Source: Janthinobacterium sp. 64 (GTDB lineage: Bacteria; Pseudomonadota; Gammaproteobacteria; Burkholderiales; Burkholderiaceae_D). Taken from it: DNA of 64,000 bases. The notes below the pieces were generated by a model. The model did no database searches, was not told the DNA's origin, and saw only the letters and a program-made list of their open reading frames with translations. The translations under genes were made by a program, and so were the position numbers. The stretch covers positions 3,286,001 through 3,350,000 of the forward strand of contig NZ_PHUG01000001.1 of the NCBI RefSeq assembly GCF_002813325.1, written 5' to 3'. Of this stretch, positions 9,288-17,852 are shown piece after piece (positions within the stretch are counted from its first letter, which is position 1; every line of letters starts with the position of its first letter).

Positions 9288-10340
9288 GTGGATTTCGATA
9301 CAAACAACACCACGCCCCAGCGCGAAGCCATTACCTTCAGCGCCACCGGCAGCGAATACTTCCGTATCTGGATCGTCAACCTGCTACTGAGCATCGTCAC
9401 CCTGGGCATTTATTCCGCCTGGGCCAAGGTGCGCCGCAACCGCTATTTCTATTCCAGCACCCACCTGGCTGGCAGCAGCTTCGAATACCATGGCAATGCC
9501 GTGGCCATCCTGAAAGGCCGCATCGCGGCCGTGGTATTGATCGGCGGCTACAACATCGCCTTCCAGATCTCGCCCGTCGTCGGCCTGGTCATGCTCGTGC
9601 TGATGATGGCCGTGCTGCCATGGCTGGTCTGGAAAAGCCTGCAATTCAAGCTGTACAACACCAGCTACCGCGGCATCCGCTTCGGCTTTGACGGCAGCGC
9701 CAGGCAAGCCTACAAATACTTCCTGTGGCTGCCCATCCTGAACACCTTCACGGCTGGCCTGATGACGCCGTTCCTGCACCAGCGCCTGAAGCGCTTCCAG
9801 CACACGCAGAGCCGCTTCGGCAGCAGCAATTTCAGCTTCGACGCCACGGTTGGCAGCTTCTACAAGACCTATTTGCTGTTCTTCGCCCTGCTGCTGGCCG
9901 GTTTCCTGGTGCTGATCTTTATCGTCTTCGCCAGCGTCTTCGCCGCCTTCGCCACCAGTGCCAATGACGCCACCAAGGCCAGCGGCATCTTTGGCGCCGT
10001 GGCCGCCCTGTATGCGTGGGCCTTTATCGTGCTGCCGCTGTTCCTGACCATGATCCAGAACCTGATCTGGAACCACACGCGCCTGCAGCAGCACCAGTTC
10101 CAGTCGCAGCTGACCTGGGGCCGCACCACCTTCATCATGCTGACCAACCTGCTCGGTATCGTCGTCACCCTGGGCCTGTTTTCGCCATTCGCCCACGTGC
10201 GCTGGCTGAAGTACCGCCTGGAAGCGACGTCGATGCTGGTGCACGGCAGCCTGGACGCTTTTGTCGCCGCCACCGGAGAACAAGTGTCGACCACCGGCGA
10301 AGGCATGGTCGACCTGCTGGACTTCGACCTGTCGATGTAA
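9288..10340 (+). CDS. DUF898 (YjgN-family) polytopic membrane protein
   Basis: The start is GTG at 9288, chosen because AAGGA lies 8 nt upstream and no ATG fits. The 350-residue product has two copies of a repeated unit. Each begins with an aromatic-rich phrase and a long hydrophobic stretch (EYFRIWIVNLLLSIVTLGIY near 21-40; ILTNLLGIVVTLGLFSPFAH near 280). The signature GIYSAWAKVRRNRYFY and the NTSYRGIRFGFDG segment mark DUF898. Eight or so membrane segments are likely. Function of the family is unknown. The M48 protease gene starts 3 bp after its stop, so they form an operon and probably act together in the envelope. Confidence 0.85.
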   Translation: MDFDTNNTTPQREAITFSATGSEYFRIWIVNLLLSIVTLGIYSAWAKVRRNRYFYSSTHLAGSSFEYHGNAVAILKGRIAAVVLIGGYNIAFQISPVVGLVMLVLMMAVLPWLVWKSLQFKLYNTSYRGIRFGFDGSARQAYKYFLWLPILNTFTAGLMTPFLHQRLKRFQHTQSRFGSSNFSFDATVGSFYKTYLLFFALLLAGFLVLIFIVFASVFAAFATSANDATKASGIFGAVAALYAWAFIVLPLFLTMIQNLIWNHTRLQQHQFQSQLTWGRTTFIMLTNLLGIVVTLGLFSPFAHVRWLKYRLEATSMLVHGSLDAFVAATGEQVSTTGEGMVDLLDFDLSM

Positions 10341-10343
10341 GCA

Positions 10344-11354
10344 ATGAACGCCAACATGCAAGAAGACCACGCCGCGCTGGCCGCGCGCTATTTCGACGGC
10401 CAGACCTCGCGCCTGTACCACGTCACGCTCAGCGTGCGCGATGGCCAGGCCGTGCTGGCCGGCGACATCGAACGCAGCTGCCCGCTGGGCGAGCTGCACG
10501 TGTCCGAACGCAGCAGCCACGCCGTGCGCAAGGTCAGCTTTCCCGACGGCGCCTACCTGGAGATCGCCAACCAGGCGGCCTTCAGCGACATGCTGCATGA
10601 CACGGGCCACCGCGACGGCTGGGTGGTGCGGCTGCAGCAAAGCTGGCGTGGCGCCCTGCTGGCCACGGTCGCCACCGTGCTGGCCCTGTGGCTCAGCTAT
10701 CAGTACCTGCTGCCCGTGGTCGCGAAGGGGGTCGCGTATGCGATTCCCCAGTCCGTCGAGCGGCAACTGGGCCAGGGCGTGCTCGATTTCCTCGACCGCC
10801 ACGTGTTTGCGCCAAGTCAACTTGATGCTGCGCGCCAGCAAGCCTTGCGCAGCCAGTTCGCCCGCCTGGCCACGCCCGGCGACAGCACGCCAGAGCACCG
10901 CATCGTGTTCCGCAAGAGCAAGATCGGTCCGAACGCGTTTGCCCTGCCGTCCGGCGACATCGTGCTGACCGATGAAATGATCGAGCTGCTGCCCGATGAC
11001 CAGGCCATCATGGGCGTGCTGGCGCATGAGCTGGGCCATCTGCAGCAGCGCCACCTGACGCGCCGCCTGATCCAGACCTCGGCCGTGGGCGCCGGCGCGG
11101 CGCTGCTGTTCGGCGACGTGTCGACCGTGGTGGCGACCCTGCCGCCGCTGCTGCTGGACTTGAAGTATTCGCGCGACGTCGAGCGCGAGGCGGACGATTA
11201 CGCGATCGCCATGCTGCGCCAGAACGGCATTGCCCTGGAACACCTGGCGCAAGTGTTCGTCGCCCTGGGCAAGCTGGACGAGGGCACGCCGTATCTGTCG
11301 AGCCATCCGGCCAGCACCGAACGGGTCACCCGCATCCGCTCAGCCGGGCATTAA
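10344..11354 (+). CDS. membrane-anchored M48-family metalloprotease
   Basis: A 336-residue protein. Residues about 1-90 form a small N-terminal domain of the type often attached to these proteases. One transmembrane segment follows (about 102-120), then the M48 catalytic domain. The zinc motif HELGH is at 228-232 and the third ligand is expected in DVEREAD (E282). It lacks the TPR tail of BepA (YfgC). It begins 3 bp after the DUF898 gene. Family members cleave misfolded envelope proteins; the substrate here is unknown. Confidence 0.87.
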   Translation: MNANMQEDHAALAARYFDGQTSRLYHVTLSVRDGQAVLAGDIERSCPLGELHVSERSSHAVRKVSFPDGAYLEIANQAAFSDMLHDTGHRDGWVVRLQQSWRGALLATVATVLALWLSYQYLLPVVAKGVAYAIPQSVERQLGQGVLDFLDRHVFAPSQLDAARQQALRSQFARLATPGDSTPEHRIVFRKSKIGPNAFALPSGDIVLTDEMIELLPDDQAIMGVLAHELGHLQQRHLTRRLIQTSAVGAGAALLFGDVSTVVATLPPLLLDLKYSRDVEREADDYAIAMLRQNGIALEHLAQVFVALGKLDEGTPYLSSHPASTERVTRIRSAGH

Positions 11355-11461
11355 GCTGCGAGCACGCGGCGTCCACCGGGCGCCGCGTTCTTTCCCACCA
11401 GCACGTTCCGCGAATCGAAGGTAGACTCGACAGTTACCAGTCTGACTTCACCGGAGTGCCC

Positions 11462-13072
11462 ATGCACCTAGTACCATTTCGCTACCTGACCTTCATTGCG
11501 ACGGCCGCCATCTTTGTCCTGTCCCTGTTTTACTACGATCACTACTGGCTGCCCGTGCTGGCCGGTGCGCTGACCCTGGTCGGCATCAGCGACCTGCTGC
11601 AAACGAAGCGCGCCCTGCGCCGCAACTACCCCATCCTCGCGCATTTCCGTTTTTTCTTCGAGAGCATCCGCCCCGAAATCCGCCAGTATTTCCTGGAAAG
11701 CGACAGCGAGGCGACGCCGTTCTCGCGCAGCCAGCGCAGCATCGTCTACCAGCGCGCCAAGGAGCAGACGGACAAGCGCCCGTTCGGCACCCAGCTCGAC
11801 GTGTATGCAGCGGGCTATGAATGGATCAACCACTCCATCGCCCCCGCCAAGGTGACGGGCCACGATTTCCGCATCGAGATCGGCAACCATCCGGACTGCC
11901 CCCGTACCAAGCCGTATTCGGCCAGCGTCTTCAATATCTCGGCGATGAGCTTTGGCGCCCTGTCGGCCAATGCCATCCTGGCCCTGAACGGCGGCGCGCG
12001 CAGCGGCGGCTTCATGCACGACACGGGCGAAGGCAGCATCAGCCCCTACCACCGCGAAAACGGCGGCGACCTGGTGTGGGAAATCGGCTCCGGCTATTTC
12101 GGCTGCCGCAACCAGGATGGCACGTTTTCCGAAGAGCGCTTCATCGCCAACGCCAGCTCGGAACAGGTGAAAATGATCGAGCTGAAAATGTCGCAGGGCG
12201 CGAAACCGGGCCACGGCGGCGTGCTGCCCGGCCCCAAAGTCACCATCGAGATCGCCACCACGCGCGGCGTGATGGTGGGCGAGGATTGCGTCTCGCCGGC
12301 CGCGCACAGCGCCTTTTCCACGCCACTGGAAATGCTGCACTTTATCGACCGCCTGCGCACGCTGTCGGGCGGCAAGCCAACGGGCTTCAAGCTGGCCATA
12401 GGCCATCCGTGGGAGTTCTTCGCCATCGTGAAAGCCATGCTGGAAACGGGCATCACGCCCGACTTCATCGTCGTCGACGGCAGCGAAGGGGGCACGGGTG
12501 CAGCACCGCTGGAATTCACGGACCATGTGGGCACGCCGCTGCAGGAAGCGCTGGTGCTGGTGCATAACACCCTCGTGGGCGCCAACCTGCGCGCGAAGAT
12601 CAAGATCGGCTGCTCGGGCAAGATCATCACGGCCTTCGACATCGCCCGCCTGCTGGCGCTGGGCGCCGACTGGTGCAATTCGGCGCGCGGCTTCATGTTC
12701 GCGCTGGGCTGCATCCAGTCGCAAAGCTGCCACACGGACCGCTGCCCCACGGGCGTGGCCACGCAAGACCCGCAGCGCCAGCGCGCGCTGGTGGTGTCCG
12801 ACAAGATCGCCCGCGTGGCGCACTTCCACCAGAACACCATGAAGGCGCTGGCCGAACTGATCGCCGCCGCCGGCCTGGCGCACCCGCAGGAACTGCGCCC
12901 GCACCACCTGGTGCGGCGCATCTCGCCGAACCAGGTGAAACTGGCCTCGGCCCTGCTGCCCTTCCTGGAAGCGGGCCAGCTGCTCGACCCGAGCCAGCTG
13001 CCGCAGCTGCCGCCCGTGTTCGGCCTGTACTGGCCCAAGGCGCAATCGGCGTCGTTCCAGCGCCTCGATTGA
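11462..13072 (+). CDS. membrane-anchored FMN/Fe-S glutamate-synthase-like protein
   Basis: ATG 11462 is preferred to the GTG at 11456 because GGAG at 11453-11456 is well placed for it. The product has 536 residues. Two hydrophobic segments occupy about 1-45, then comes a domain like the central and FMN-binding part of GltB (SFGALSANAI, GEGSIS, KPGHGG, DGSEGGTGAAP, ADWCNSARG). A [3Fe-4S] motif is present as C417-x5-C423-x4-C428. The glutaminase and C-terminal GXGXG domains of true glutamate synthase are absent, so glutamine cannot be the direct substrate. Members of this stand-alone group are poorly characterised; electron transfer or amino-acid oxidation at the membrane is possible. Confidence 0.85.
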   Translation: MHLVPFRYLTFIATAAIFVLSLFYYDHYWLPVLAGALTLVGISDLLQTKRALRRNYPILAHFRFFFESIRPEIRQYFLESDSEATPFSRSQRSIVYQRAKEQTDKRPFGTQLDVYAAGYEWINHSIAPAKVTGHDFRIEIGNHPDCPRTKPYSASVFNISAMSFGALSANAILALNGGARSGGFMHDTGEGSISPYHRENGGDLVWEIGSGYFGCRNQDGTFSEERFIANASSEQVKMIELKMSQGAKPGHGGVLPGPKVTIEIATTRGVMVGEDCVSPAAHSAFSTPLEMLHFIDRLRTLSGGKPTGFKLAIGHPWEFFAIVKAMLETGITPDFIVVDGSEGGTGAAPLEFTDHVGTPLQEALVLVHNTLVGANLRAKIKIGCSGKIITAFDIARLLALGADWCNSARGFMFALGCIQSQSCHTDRCPTGVATQDPQRQRALVVSDKIARVAHFHQNTMKALAELIAAAGLAHPQELRPHHLVRRISPNQVKLASALLPFLEAGQLLDPSQLPQLPPVFGLYWPKAQSASFQRLD

Positions 13073-13079
13073 GGCGGCC

Positions 13080-13142
13080 TTTGCGCAAGTGGAGCAATAC
13101 CACTTAATAACCACTTGCGCAAATATCCAAATCCAATACAAT
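13080..13142 (+). promoter_or_regulatory. 13-bp inverted repeat overlapping a putative promoter of the GH3 gene
   Basis: A perfect inverted repeat lies at 13080-13092 (TTTGCGCAAGTGG) and 13111-13123 (CCACTTGCGCAAA), with an 18-nt loop. A second CCACTT at 13100-13105 could pair with the same left arm, giving alternative hairpins. The right arm overlaps a possible -35 (TTGCGC, 13115-13120), 16 nt before TACAAT (13137-13142). There is no T run, so an operator or structured leader fits better than a simple terminator of the upstream gene. Confidence 0.5.
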
Positions 13143-13253
13143 ACCAAAATAAGTACAAAACCAGGGCAGCTTTTCCGGTGAACGCCACGATGCGCCACCA
13201 CGGTGCCAGAATACGTATGTCGTCGTCACAATCAATACCGGAGGAGTTGCAGC

Positions 13254-14795
13254 ATGGAGCAGGGTTTGCGCGAAAAAGTAGGACAGTTGTTCATGGTGGG
13301 CTTCGACGCCCTGCAGGCGGACGAGCATATCAAGACCTTGATACGCGAAAAGAAGGTGGGCGGCGTGATCCTGTTCCGCCGCAACGTGCACACGCCCGCG
13401 CAAGTGTCGGCCCTGTGCCGCGAACTGCAGGAAATCAACGCGGAAGTGTCCGACATCCCGCTCTTGATCTCCATCGACCAGGAAGGCGGCATGGTGATGC
13501 GCATCGAGCAGGGCGTGACGCCAATTCCCGCGGCGATGGCTTTCCAGGCGGCCGGCTCGGTGGAAGACTGCGAGCGCATGAACCAGATCAGCGGCGATGA
13601 AATGCGCCAGCTGGGCATCAACCTGCTGCTCGCCCCCGTGCTGGACGTGAACAACAACCGCAACAACCCCGTCATCGGCGTGCGCGCGTATGGCGAGGAT
13701 GCCGCCACCGTCATAGCCTACGGCATGGCCGCCATGCGCGGCCAGCACGCCAGCGGCATGGCCGTCACCGCCAAGCACTTCCCCGGCCACGGCGACACGG
13801 CCATCGACACGCATTACGCGATGGCCCTGGTGCCGCACGACAAGGAACGCCTGCGCGCCGTGGAACTGGCGCCGTTCCGCGCGGCCATTGCCGGCGGCGT
13901 GGACGCCATCATGACGGCGCACGTGGTTTTCCCCGCCTTCGAAGCCGATACCAGCGTGCCGGCCACCCTGTCGAAAGGCGTGCTGACGGACCTGCTGCGC
14001 GGTGAAATGCAATACCAGGGCGTGGTCATTACCGACTGCCTGGAAATGGCGGCGATTGCCGACGGCATCGGCATCGCCCAGGGCGCCATCGCCACCTTGC
14101 AGGCGGGCGCCGACATCGTCCTCATCTCGCACCGCGAAGCGCAGCAGACGGCGGCCATCGACGCCGTCATCGCCGCCGTGGAGCGCGGCGACATTGCGAT
14201 TTCCCGCATCGACGCCGCTTGTGCGCGCGTGGCAGAACTCAAGCGCAAGCGCGCCGTGCGCGACTGGCGCGAACGCCCCGTCGCTCCGCCAGCGCTGATG
14301 CAGCCGGCCGCCATGGCCCTGTCGCAGCTGCTGCAAAAGGCGGCACTGCGCGTGCAGGGCGACTACCGCGCGCTCGACGCCAGCCTGCCCGTGACCCTGC
14401 TGACGGTGGAAGTGCGCTCGCGCAGCGAGATCGACGAAGTGGCGCTAGGCCGCAACAAGGAAGCGCGCAGCTCGATGCTGCCGGCGCTGCTCGAAGCGGG
14501 CCTGGACGTGCGCGAATATGCCTTGTCGGCCGAGGCGCTGGACGACGAAGTCAATGAAGCCATCGCCTTTGCGCAAGGCGCGCAACAGATCGTGCTGCAA
14601 ACGTATAACGCCATGTTCGTCGACGGCCAGCGTCGCCTGGTCGAAGCGCTGCCGCAGGATAAACTGTGGCTGGTGGCGGGCCGTTTGCCGTATGACCTGG
14701 ACCTGGCGCCCCACGCGCAAGGCCGCCTGGCCGCCTTCGGCTGCCGCCCGGCCGCGCTGGTGCCGGTGGTCGACAAGCTGGCGGGCAAGGCTTAG
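13254..14795 (+). CDS. nagZ: GH3 beta-N-acetylhexosaminidase (NagZ-like) with extra C-terminal domain
   Basis: ATG 13254 follows GGAGG by about 8 nt; upstream in-frame codons are not needed. The 513-residue protein has a full NagZ-type GH3 barrel. The loop KHFPGHG (174-180) with D185 and H187 is the catalytic acid dyad of this family, and D261 (VVITDC) is the nucleophile. NagZ removes GlcNAc from muropeptides during peptidoglycan recycling. Usual proteobacterial NagZ has about 340 residues; here about 150 more follow the barrel, forming an alpha/beta domain like those of Gram-positive two-domain enzymes. No signal peptide, so cytoplasmic. Whether it recycles cell wall or acts on other hexosaminides is open. 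Confidence 0.82.
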   Translation: MEQGLREKVGQLFMVGFDALQADEHIKTLIREKKVGGVILFRRNVHTPAQVSALCRELQEINAEVSDIPLLISIDQEGGMVMRIEQGVTPIPAAMAFQAAGSVEDCERMNQISGDEMRQLGINLLLAPVLDVNNNRNNPVIGVRAYGEDAATVIAYGMAAMRGQHASGMAVTAKHFPGHGDTAIDTHYAMALVPHDKERLRAVELAPFRAAIAGGVDAIMTAHVVFPAFEADTSVPATLSKGVLTDLLRGEMQYQGVVITDCLEMAAIADGIGIAQGAIATLQAGADIVLISHREAQQTAAIDAVIAAVERGDIAISRIDAACARVAELKRKRAVRDWRERPVAPPALMQPAAMALSQLLQKAALRVQGDYRALDASLPVTLLTVEVRSRSEIDEVALGRNKEARSSMLPALLEAGLDVREYALSAEALDDEVNEAIAFAQGAQQIVLQTYNAMFVDGQRRLVEALPQDKLWLVAGRLPYDLDLAPHAQGRLAAFGCRPAALVPVVDKLAGKA

Positions 14796-14813
14796 CCGCA
14801 GTAGTACCGACGT

Positions 14814-14841
14814 AAAAAAACCCGCATGCGCGGGTTTTTTT
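14814..14841. terminator. bidirectional terminator
   Basis: Stem CCCGC/GCGGG (14821-14825, 14830-14834) with loop ATGC, flanked by seven A and seven T. It can stop both the GH3 transcript and the converging feo-side transcript. Confidence 0.9.
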
Positions 14842-14844
14842 CAT

Positions 14845-15006
14845 TCAGCTTGGCGCAACGGGCGGCAGCGCCGCCACCGCCAGCAAGGCAAACGGCCCGA
14901 GGAACAGGCCGATGCCGAACCAGAGTCCCCCGTGGCGGCCGCGCCGGCTGGCCAGCAGCCAGGTGGCGACCGCAAACAGAAACATGAAGATCAACAGTAT
15001 CGCCAT
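14845..15006 (-). CDS. small two-helix membrane protein
   Basis: A 53-residue protein starting at ATG 15006, with AAGGAG six nt before it, which excludes the longer frame. Two hydrophobic segments (about 2-20 and 30-50) are separated by a basic loop (SRRGRHGG). It is the last gene before the terminator, after the Feo genes on the same strand with a 64-bp gap. I do not recognise a family; a role with Feo is only suggested by position. Confidence 0.6.
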   Translation of the reverse strand: MAILLIFMFLFAVATWLLASRRGRHGGLWFGIGLFLGPFALLAVAALPPVAPS

Positions 15007-15070
15007 TGCCACTCCTTGCCATGCGGAAAGCCCAGTGTAGCCCACGGGCGGACCCGTGGCCAGACATACA

Positions 15071-15352
15071 TCAATCCTGGCGCTGTACCTGCATCAGGAT
15101 CACGCGCTTGCTGCTGCCGTCGGCCGGCGGCGTGGCGGACGGTGGCGGCGGGCTGTCGCAGGAGCCGCAGGAACCGCAGCCGCTGCCGCAACCGGGCGCC
15201 ACCTTGAAGAAGGCCGACATCTTCGCCTCATCGAGGCCGCAGCGCACGAGGCCGCGCACGATGGCGCGGCGCACGCCCGCCGGCAGGTACTTGGTCGAAA
15301 AATGCAGCAGCGCGGCTGCGACGATCAAGGCGACGATCAGGGTTTGCCACAT
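15071..15352 (-). CDS. FeoB-associated Cys-rich membrane protein
   Basis: A 93-residue protein with one N-terminal membrane helix (about 3-20) and a cluster of glycines and cysteines (CGSGCGSCGSC, about 55-65), then a Pro/Ser-rich tail. It starts 9 bp after feoB with ribosome site AGGAG. Small membrane proteins with a C-terminal Cys cluster after feoB are a known group (FeoB-associated Cys-rich proteins), thought to help ferrous iron transport or regulate it. The long tail after the cysteines is unusual. It occupies the place of feoC but lacks a winged-helix domain. Confidence 0.7.
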   Translation of the reverse strand: MWQTLIVALIVAAALLHFSTKYLPAGVRRAIVRGLVRCGLDEAKMSAFFKVAPGCGSGCGSCGSCDSPPPPSATPPADGSSKRVILMQVQRQD

Positions 15353-15361
15353 GCTTTTCTC

Positions 15362-17263
15362 CTAGGCGCCCAGCATCAGCGCGATGCGGTACGTGATGAA
15401 CGAGGCGGCATACGCCAGGGCGAACATATAGCCGGCCATCAGCAGCGGATAGCGCCAGCCGCCCGTCTCGCGTTTCACCACGGAGAGGGTCGAGAGGCAC
15501 TGCGGCGCGAACACATACCAGGCCAGCAAGGACAGCGCGGTGGCCATCGACCACGAATGGGCGATCAGCGGCTCCAGCGTGGTGGCCAGCGCGTCGCCCG
15601 TTTGCGACAGCGCATACACGGTGCCCAGGGCGCCGACGGCCACTTCGCGCGCCGCCATGCCCGGCACCAGCGCGATGCAGATCTGCCAGTTGAAACCGAT
15701 GGGCGCAAAGATCACTTCCAGGCCGCGGCCCAGGATGCCGGCCAGGCTGTAGTAGATCGGCGGATGGATCGCGTTGTCCGGCGCGCCGGGGAAGGTGCTG
15801 AGGAACCACAGGATGATCATCAGGCTCAGGATGATGGTGCCGACGCGCGTGAGGAAGATCTTCGCGCGCTCCCACAGGCTGACGGCCAGGTTGCGCAGGT
15901 GCGGCCAGTGGTAGGCCGGCAGTTCCAGCATCAGCGGCTGATTGCCACGCACGCCCATGCTGCGCTTCATGACCCAGGCCACGGCCATGGCCGAGATGAT
16001 GCCGGCAAAGTACAGCACGAACAGCACCAGGCCTTGCAGGCTCAGATAGCCCCATACCTGGCGCTCGGGGATGAAGGCGGCGATGATCAGCGCATACACG
16101 GGCAAACGCGCCGAACACGTCATCAGCGGCGCGATCATGATGGTGACCAGGCGGTCGCGCGGATTCTGGATGGTGCGCGCCGCCATCACGCCGGGAATGG
16201 CGCAGGCAAAGCTCGACAGCAGCGGAATGAAAGCGCGGCCCGACAAGCCCACGCCGCCCATCAGGCGGTCCAGCAAAAAGGCCGCGCGCGGCAGGTAGCC
16301 GCAGTCTTCCAGGCTCAGGATGAAGAAGAACAAAATCAGGATCTGCGGCAGGAACACCAGCACGCTGCCGACGCCGCCGATGATGCCTTCCACCAGCAAG
16401 CTTTTCAGGTGGCCGTCCGGCATGTTCGCCGTCAGCAGGGCGCCCAGGTGGCCCACGCCATCGGTGATCATTTCCATCGGCGTGGCGGCCCACGCAAATA
16501 CGGCCTGGAAGATCAGGAACATCAGCACGGCCAGGATGATGGGGCCAAACACGGGGTGCAGCACCACGTCGTCGATCTTTTCCGTCAGGTTGCCCTTGTC
16601 GCTGGTGTCATTGCTGACGGCGGCCAGGATGCGGCGCACTTCGCGCTGCGTTTCCTCGACGCTGACGGCATCGATGGCCGCCAGCGGTTTCGCGTCCACC
16701 ACCGGCAGCGGCAGCATGGCGTCGATGGCGTTCAGCAGGGCTTTTTCGCCGTCGTGCTGCACTGCGACGGTTTCCACCACGGGCATGCCCAGTTCCTGCG
16801 ACAGCCTGGCCGTGTCGATCAGCATGCCGCGCTTGCGCGCCACGTCCGTCATGTTCAGCGCCAGCAGCATCGGCAAGCCCAGGCGTTTCACTTCCAGCAC
16901 CAGGCGCAAGTTCAGGCGTAAATTGGTGGCGTCGACCACGCAGATAATGGCGTCCGGACGCGGGTCGCCGCGGCGCAGGCCGCCCACCACGTCGCGCGTG
17001 ATGGCTTCATCGGGCGTGGTGGCCGACAGGCTGTAGGCGCCCGGCAGGTCGAGCAGGCGCACGGACGTGCCGGCGGGCGACGTGAAATGGCCTTCCTTGC
17101 GCTCGATGGTCACGCCGGCGTAGTTCGCCACTTTCTGGCGCGCGCCCGTCAAACGGTTGAACAGGGCGGTCTTGCCGCAGTTGGGATTGCCCAGCAAGGC
17201 AATTTGTGGCTGATGCGGCGGTTTGTGCACGCCCGCATCGACGATCGTTTCGACAGCACCCAT
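15362..17263 (-). CDS. feoB: ferrous iron transporter FeoB
   Basis: A 633-residue inner-membrane protein that imports Fe2+ with a GTPase domain. G1 is GNPNCGKT (25-32), G3 DLPG and G4 NMTD follow, and VANYAGVT carries the switch Thr. The rest is a polytopic domain with the Gate phrases, including one with Cys (SSFACAIPGVMAAR). It is shorter than E. coli FeoB (773), mainly in the linker and tail. It starts 2 bp after the feoA stop and is followed by the Cys-rich gene, giving feoA-feoB-Cys protein. Control by Fur is likely from the region upstream of feoA. Confidence 0.95.
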   Translation of the reverse strand: MGAVETIVDAGVHKPPHQPQIALLGNPNCGKTALFNRLTGARQKVANYAGVTIERKEGHFTSPAGTSVRLLDLPGAYSLSATTPDEAITRDVVGGLRRGDPRPDAIICVVDATNLRLNLRLVLEVKRLGLPMLLALNMTDVARKRGMLIDTARLSQELGMPVVETVAVQHDGEKALLNAIDAMLPLPVVDAKPLAAIDAVSVEETQREVRRILAAVSNDTSDKGNLTEKIDDVVLHPVFGPIILAVLMFLIFQAVFAWAATPMEMITDGVGHLGALLTANMPDGHLKSLLVEGIIGGVGSVLVFLPQILILFFFILSLEDCGYLPRAAFLLDRLMGGVGLSGRAFIPLLSSFACAIPGVMAARTIQNPRDRLVTIMIAPLMTCSARLPVYALIIAAFIPERQVWGYLSLQGLVLFVLYFAGIISAMAVAWVMKRSMGVRGNQPLMLELPAYHWPHLRNLAVSLWERAKIFLTRVGTIILSLMIILWFLSTFPGAPDNAIHPPIYYSLAGILGRGLEVIFAPIGFNWQICIALVPGMAAREVAVGALGTVYALSQTGDALATTLEPLIAHSWSMATALSLLAWYVFAPQCLSTLSVVKRETGGWRYPLLMAGYMFALAYAASFITYRIALMLGA

Positions 17264-17265
17264 GG

Positions 17266-17550
17266 TTATTCCGGTTGAAGCAGCGGTTGAATCGTGATCA
17301 GCGCCGCTTCGAAGCGGCGCAGTGCGAACGTGGCATTGCCGACCTTGATGGCCAGCGGATCGCCGCCGGGAATGCCGCGCTTGAGCATGCGGATGCGTTC
17401 ACCGGGAACAAATCCCAGCTCCATCAAACGGCGGGCAAGATCAACGCCATCTTCCGTCTGTCCTGCCGTGTGGGGCGTGATATGCAACACCGTGCCGCTC
17501 TGGCCGACTGCCAGCGCGTCGAGCGTCATCATGGGTGGAACTAGAGTCAT
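17266..17550 (-). CDS. feoA: ferrous iron transport protein FeoA
   Basis: Start set at ATG 17550 (MTLVPPMMTLDAL), 94 residues, with GGAA 9 nt upstream; the TTG at 17556 is less likely. It is one SH3-like FeoA domain (residues about 9-90), with the typical pattern RRLMELGFVPGERIRMLKRG and PLAIKVGNATFALRR. FeoA is a cytoplasmic partner of FeoB. The gene leads the feo operon, 2 bp before feoB. Confidence 0.92.
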   Translation of the reverse strand: MTLVPPMMTLDALAVGQSGTVLHITPHTAGQTEDGVDLARRLMELGFVPGERIRMLKRGIPGGDPLAIKVGNATFALRRFEAALITIQPLLQPE

Positions 17551-17668
17551 GAGCAAATTCCGTTCAAATTAAGAACACCAGGGACAGACTGCTGCGCGTG
17601 GCGCACGCCCTGATGTTGTGAGGTAAAACGCAACTGTTGCGCATTACCGACAAGCGGTCTTTCAAACT

Positions 17669-17730
17669 GTCCGGACGGCGACCGTCCGAGACAATACCAG
17701 CATTATAAACATGAATGCGAATAGTTTTTA
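17669..17730 (-). promoter_or_regulatory. feoA promoter and structured leader
   Basis: On the minus strand a perfect TATAAT lies at 17707-17702. Between it and feoA the transcript would contain a strong hairpin, CGGACGG (17672-17678) with CCGTCCG (17682-17688) and a 3-nt loop. Upstream of the -10 a sequence with AATGCGAAT (17714-17722) is a weak half-match to a Fur box. The rest of the 405-bp feoA-bfd gap holds the bfd promoter and no ORF I trust. Confidence 0.45.
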
Positions 17731-17852
17731 TTTAGCCCGGAGAGCCGCCCCTGCCAAGGGCTGCACCACTCGAAAAAACGACATATCGATGCCCCGCGCC
17801 AGGCCGCCAACTGCCGCACACTTGATCAAAATCACTTGCATTGTCCTGCACT

